Below are positions 60,641-64,000 of a DNA stretch of 64,000 bases, piece by piece. Origin of the DNA: an uncultured Eubacteriales bacterium (lineage in GTDB: Bacteria > Bacillota > Clostridia > Peptostreptococcales > Anaerovoracaceae); contig CAJTYS010000003.1 in assembly GCA_910583765.1 (NCBI GenBank), positions 1-64,000 on the forward strand, in the 5' to 3' direction. A program made the translations under genes and the position numbers. The notes beneath the pieces were generated by a model. That model saw nothing but the letters and a program-made list of their open reading frames with translations, was not told the DNA's origin and did no database searches. Position 1 is the stretch's first letter. The number at the start of each line of letters is the position of its first letter.

Positions 60641-62053
60641 TTATTGTTTTTCACTGATGTTCTTTTTCAGCAGAAACATCATAAGTGTCGCAAAAGCGAT
60701 GCCGCACACTATGGCAAGGATATAGAGAAACACGTTGCCCAATGCTCCTGGAATCGGAGCTACCCAAAGGCCTCCGTGAGGAACACTCTGCGTGCAGTTG
60801 AATATTGCGATCAATGCCCCCGTTACTGCTGCGCCTCCACCTTGGGCAATAATGTGCGCCTTAGGATCCCGAAGCACGTACGGTATGCCACATTCCACAA
60901 TGAAGGATAAGCCCAGCAGCCATGTGCTCTTTCCCATTTCGATTTCCTGTCTGGTAAATTTCTTTGGAAAAAGAAGGGTCCCTGCTGTAAGAGAAAGGCC
61001 TGTAACGATCCCGCCAGCCATATTAGCCGCCATGATCATGGATGGTTCCCCTGTGGCCAATGTTGCCACTGCAAAGGCATAGGACACTCTGCAAAGCACA
61101 CCGCCAAAGTCCACAGTCACCATGCAGGCAACAATCGCTCCGAGAAGTATGGCCGATGCTCCGCCAGTATTCATCCCATTAAGGACATTTGTGAGCGCGT
61201 CATTGAGCCATGCGATAGGAATTCCTACGACATACTTCATGAGCACCCCTACAATCAGTGTCGATAAAAGCGGCAGCACCAGTATAGGCATCAAGGATTT
61301 CAGATTCTTTCCAAGGTTTATATGGTTCTTCATCCAAAGGGTAAGATACCCTGCCAAATATCCGCCTATGATCCCTCCAACAAATCCGGAACCTGTGTCA
61401 ATCGCCATGAAGCCCGCAACCATTCCAGGCACCAGGCCAGGCCTGTCTGCTACTGAAAACGCCATATATGCTGCCAGTATAGGAATCATCATGCCAAAGG
61501 AATGGCCTCCGATCTGCGCAAAGACTTCCGATACTCCCGGCCACAAATTAGCGAAAGCTGTTGACAGCGCATTGATGATACCTCCAGCTACAACAAAGGG
61601 GATGATATAACTCACGCCGCACATCAAATGCTTGTATAACTGTGATCCAATGCCTCTTCCATTTTTACTGTTCAGTGTTTCATCTAGCTCCTCCTCGGTA
61701 GAGGCTGTGGCTTTTACCACGGGCTCTGCCGACGCTGGATCATAATCATGTTCAAACCAGTTGATCGCCTCTTTCATAATTCTAACAGGATCTGTGGTGA
61801 CTTCATGGGTATGTGTCTCGTATACAGGCTTTCCTTTGAATCTTTCCTTTGGAATGGTAATTTCCACAGCCAGCATGACCAGGTCTGCTTTTGCGATTTC
61901 ACTGTCAGTGAGCACATCTTCGGCGCCCACTGATCCCATAGTCTCGATTCTGATTTCATGTCCTAATTCCGCAGCAGCGTCCTGCAGGGCCTCTGCGCAC
62001 AGATACGTGTGCGCAATTCCTGTCGTGCATGCTGTCACAGCTACAATTTTCAT
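60641..62053 (-). CDS. PTS fructose-type EIIBC permease
   Basis: 470 aa. EIIB domain with C9 in VTACTTGIAHTY (phospho-acceptor), a linker near residues 100-135, then an EIIC domain with ~9-10 helices (MCGVSYIIPFVVAGGIINAL, GTGSGFVGGIIGGYLAGYL type). Imports and phosphorylates a sugar or polyol at C1-type positions. It follows the RuBisCO-like gene by 51 bp. Confidence 0.92.
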   Translation of the reverse strand: MKIVAVTACTTGIAHTYLCAEALQDAAAELGHEIRIETMGSVGAEDVLTDSEIAKADLVMLAVEITIPKERFKGKPVYETHTHEVTTDPVRIMKEAINWFEHDYDPASAEPVVKATASTEEELDETLNSKNGRGIGSQLYKHLMCGVSYIIPFVVAGGIINALSTAFANLWPGVSEVFAQIGGHSFGMMIPILAAYMAFSVADRPGLVPGMVAGFMAIDTGSGFVGGIIGGYLAGYLTLWMKNHINLGKNLKSLMPILVLPLLSTLIVGVLMKYVVGIPIAWLNDALTNVLNGMNTGGASAILLGAIVACMVTVDFGGVLCRVSYAFAVATLATGEPSMIMAANMAGGIVTGLSLTAGTLLFPKKFTRQEIEMGKSTWLLGLSFIVECGIPYVLRDPKAHIIAQGGGAAVTGALIAIFNCTQSVPHGGLWVAPIPGALGNVFLYILAIVCGIAFATLMMFLLKKNISEKQ

Positions 62054-62104
62054 AATCTTACTCCTTACTTATGCTTCATCTAAGCCAAACCTTCTAGGCA
62101 CGAA

Positions 62105-63427
62105 CTATATTAGATAATTTCCGGAAAGATCATCATCTGCGTCTCCCCAAACTTCAATGGCGGCTTTCAGCTCCGGCTTTTCCGCAGCTACATTTGAAAG
62201 CGCCTTTCCTTCCAATACCGCGTCAATTGCCTGCCTCATTGCTATCGCACCTGCCTGCGGTCCCATTGGATGCGCATGGATACCCGCACCCACTCCCAGA
62301 ATGCAGTCAAGGCCCGCATCTGTAAGAATCCTCTTGACTACTGCAGGAATCACACCGCCTCCATAAAGAGGCATGGAAGGTTTTATATCGTAAAACTTTC
62401 CAGTCAAAGCCTTTGTGATTGCCATATACTTACTGTGCAGGATGTCAAATTTTCCATAAGGGCTGGAATTCACTACGATATCCGCGCCGCACAGCCTGAT
62501 CAGTTTGTTAAGCACATGAGAACTCATGCCCTGGTACTGCGAGGTGAACAATGCGCCGCCGCCACATGCGTGTGCCAGAATCGGCACTGTGATTTCAGGG
62601 TCCTCCGCTAGTGCCCTAAGCGCGGAAAGTCCAGTGGAAACCACATCTACCATAATGCAGTTTCCTCCATTCTCAACGACCTTCATCGCGTTCTGTTTCA
62701 GGTTTTGAATCTCATCGGTGATATTGCAGGCATAAAGCGTATCTTCACCCTTGATGGCCTTTGCTTTGTCCACAGCTGCCATGTTCAGTTTGACCCTGTC
62801 TTCTATCCTGTTAAAAGCTCTGTCGCCGCTGATTAGCTCATCATCTTTAATCACATCAACGCCTCCCACCGCAGCTTCGTAAAAAAGTTTTGTTCCCACT
62901 TCAGGTGTGTATCCTGTACAAGGCTTAATCATATTGTTGAGCAGAGGCCTATTGTAAATATTTAGGCGCTTACGAATGCCTTCTGTGCCAAATTTAGGAC
63001 CCTGAAAATCTTTTGCGAATTCCGATCCAAATTCAATATCAATTAATTTCAAATTGGGAAGCGCTGCGATATTGCCAACCACAGATGCCATCATTAATGG
63101 AAGATTATTGTCAAATAATGCTGCAGGATATGCGATTCTCAGAATGAACCATCTTGTTTCAACACCTTTCAGATTCATCACATTTTCATAATCAGGCACT
63201 TCATAAATGCCGATAGTCTTGGCAGCATATTTTTCTCTAAGTTCTGGCGTTTCTTCTGGAATGTCCGCCCACGAACCAGTTGTCTGTTCGATCGCAATGC
63301 TTGCCGCCTTAATAATGGGATCTTCTTCTGGCTCAGCCCCCACTAGATAAGTGCCTACTACATATTCATTCAGATTTAATCCCTCGTACATGCGATTTAA
63401 TTCTTCACTGTAAAAAGCATTTCTCAT
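62105..63427 (-). CDS. RuBisCO-like protein (form IV)
   Basis: 440 aa, full RuBisCO large-subunit fold. K168 in MIKPCTGYTP equals RuBisCO K175; K177 is replaced by Cys. K194-D195-D196-E197 in GGVDVIKDDELI keeps the carbamylated Lys and both metal acids. AHACGGGALF replaces HRAGHG (the Arg is lost). YGKFDI keeps a loop-6 Lys, and GVGAGIHAHPMGPQAGA the phosphate-binding Gly pair. True carboxylase activity is therefore unlikely; an enolase, isomerase, or decarboxylase/hydrolase on a phosphorylated keto sugar acid is expected. First gene of the PTS operon; GAAGGAG precedes the ATG. Confidence 0.9.
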   Translation of the reverse strand: MRNAFYSEELNRMYEGLNLNEYVVGTYLVGAEPEEDPIIKAASIAIEQTTGSWADIPEETPELREKYAAKTIGIYEVPDYENVMNLKGVETRWFILRIAYPAALFDNNLPLMMASVVGNIAALPNLKLIDIEFGSEFAKDFQGPKFGTEGIRKRLNIYNRPLLNNMIKPCTGYTPEVGTKLFYEAAVGGVDVIKDDELISGDRAFNRIEDRVKLNMAAVDKAKAIKGEDTLYACNITDEIQNLKQNAMKVVENGGNCIMVDVVSTGLSALRALAEDPEITVPILAHACGGGALFTSQYQGMSSHVLNKLIRLCGADIVVNSSPYGKFDILHSKYMAITKALTGKFYDIKPSMPLYGGGVIPAVVKRILTDAGLDCILGVGAGIHAHPMGPQAGAIAMRQAIDAVLEGKALSNVAAEKPELKAAIEVWGDADDDLSGNYLI

Positions 63428-63509
63428 TTCAATCGTCTCCTTCGTTCTGTTTATGCGTTATCTTGTTTTGTGAAACATTTTATATGTTGTCTAGACGCCT
63501 AACTATAGC

Positions 63510-63524
63510 GCAAGAGCCGTGCCA
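63510..63524 (-). promoter_or_regulatory. Sigma-54 promoter of the RuBisCO-like/PTS operon
   Basis: The minus strand reads TGGCACGGCTCTTGC, matching the -24/-12 consensus TGGCAC-N5-TTGC exactly. It gives a leader of ~70 bases before the start at 63427. The operon encodes its own sigma-54 activator. Confidence 0.9.
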
Positions 63525-63665
63525 TTATTTTATATAAAATGTGCAGCCTCCTAGTTCATTCTGTTTTCATTACGGAAGGCCCGTTGAAATTTCAATCTTT
63601 AATTAACCCATTTTCAATCTGCCTCTTTATTAATTTTCTGCTCATGCGCTTTTCATGCAAAACGA

Positions 63666-63693
63666 TGCGCACATTATATACGCAATATGCGCA
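63666..63693. promoter_or_regulatory. Candidate upstream activating site for the LevR-type activator
   Basis: Two TGCGCA palindromes (63666-63671, 63688-63693) lie 22 bp apart, two helical turns, in an otherwise A/T-rich region. They are ~140-170 bp upstream of the sigma-54 promoter, the usual distance for an enhancer site. Confidence 0.6.
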
Positions 63694-63769
63694 CAAAAGA
63701 TTCATGGAGCAGCGGTTGTTTCTCCTGGATTCTGAAACCAAAAGCACCGTCTTCATCATCTTCTCTAAC

Positions 63770-63798
63770 TTGCTTTCTTTCCCCATCCAAAGTATAAT
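63770..63798 (+). promoter_or_regulatory. Promoter of the response regulator gene
   Basis: TTGCTT (63770-63775) and TATAAT (63793-63798), spacing 17 bp, ~47 bp upstream of the ATG. Confidence 0.65.
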
Positions 63799-63844
63799 GT
63801 TCACCTTAGAGATATGATATTCAACAAAAAGGAGACGCCAATTT

Positions 63845-64000
63845 ATGAACGACTACAAAATCATGATCGTGGACGATGAGCCGGATATTTTGGACCTGCT
63901 GGAAAAGGCCCTCCGGATCGAAGGATACGACCGCATCACAAAAATCGACAACGGACTGTCTGCTGTGACCGCATGCAAAGAGCTGAATCCTGATGTGATC
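63845..64000 (+). CDS. Response regulator, N-terminal part (runs off the window)
   Basis: The first 52 codons encode a CheY-like receiver: KIMIVDDEPDILDLLEKAL, and NPDVI, where the phospho-Asp lies in the usual place. The output domain is beyond the edge. AAAGGAG precedes the ATG. A partner histidine kinase probably follows outside the window. Confidence 0.88.
   Translation, partial: MNDYKIMIVDDEPDILDLLEKALRIEGYDRITKIDNGLSAVTACKELNPDVI

Noticed and set aside
62105..63427. True CO2-fixing RuBisCO
   Set aside because: Several active-site residues are changed (K177 to Cys, loss of R295) and no phosphoribulokinase is nearby.
1..64000. CRISPR array
   Set aside because: No set of regularly spaced short direct repeats was found; the hairpin pairs occur only twice per locus with ~157-bp pitch.

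Overview
The window looks like chromosome from a strictly anaerobic member of the Clostridia. The reasons are an Rnf complex, a trimeric electron-bifurcating [FeFe] hydrogenase, a V-type ATPase with Na+ ligands, and a corrinoid-dependent methyltransferase operon for quaternary amines. The gene set resembles amine- and betaine-using Eubacteriales of the Anaerovorax/Emergencia/Eubacterium type. That placement is an inference from gene content, not from a marker gene. No rRNA, tRNA or CRISPR array was seen.

Layout. 0-7 kb is an accessory, repeat-rich zone. It holds a secreted Ig-like/FnIII protein and a broken copy of its C-terminus, a gene interrupted by an in-frame TGA, a lone FAD/Rieske oxidoreductase flanked by hairpin-pair elements and a dispersed repeat, an ECF transporter S component, and a divergent MocR regulator. 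7-11 kb is hydCBA (minus strand). 12-17 kb holds YfhO, ApbE, a NusG-II protein, a Gx transporter and a small ORF. 17-28 kb is a minus-strand operon for methylated amines: two MttB-family methyltransferases, a corrinoid protein, a BCCT transporter, a RocB-like hydrolase, a UroD-type methyltransferase and a corrinoid activator, preceded by an ArsR-type regulator with a palindromic operator. 28-33 kb is rnfCDGEAB. 33-34.5 kb is a HEPN/nucleotidyltransferase pair. 34.7-38.7 kb is a sensory [FeFe]-hydrogenase-like cassette co-linear with the V-ATPase operon at 38.7-47.2 kb. 48-52.7 kb has a CoA-acylating aldehyde dehydrogenase and an ArsR/HMA/CadA-type metal efflux locus. 52.8-63.4 kb has a truncated DUF1703 ATPase and a dedicated phosphotransferase (PTS) operon: RuBisCO-like protein, EIIBC, HPr, EI, EIIA, HAD phosphatase with an in-frame TGA, and a LevR-type sigma-54 activator. 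A sigma-54 promoter and a distal candidate activator site precede it. A response regulator runs off the right edge.

How it fits together. Methyl groups from quaternary amines would enter C1 metabolism through the MttB/corrinoid/UroD-MT chain. HydABC would balance ferredoxin, NADH and H2. Rnf would turn reduced ferredoxin into an ion gradient, with ApbE supplying its covalent FMN. The V-ATPase would use or make a Na+ gradient.

Most notable: (1) the RuBisCO-like protein inside a self-contained PTS operon under sigma-54 control; (2) three hairpin-pair elements whose two hairpins share arms within an element, differ between elements, and sit 155-157 bp apart; (3) two genes broken by a single in-frame TGA; (4) the methyltransferase operon carrying a RocB-like amidohydrolase.
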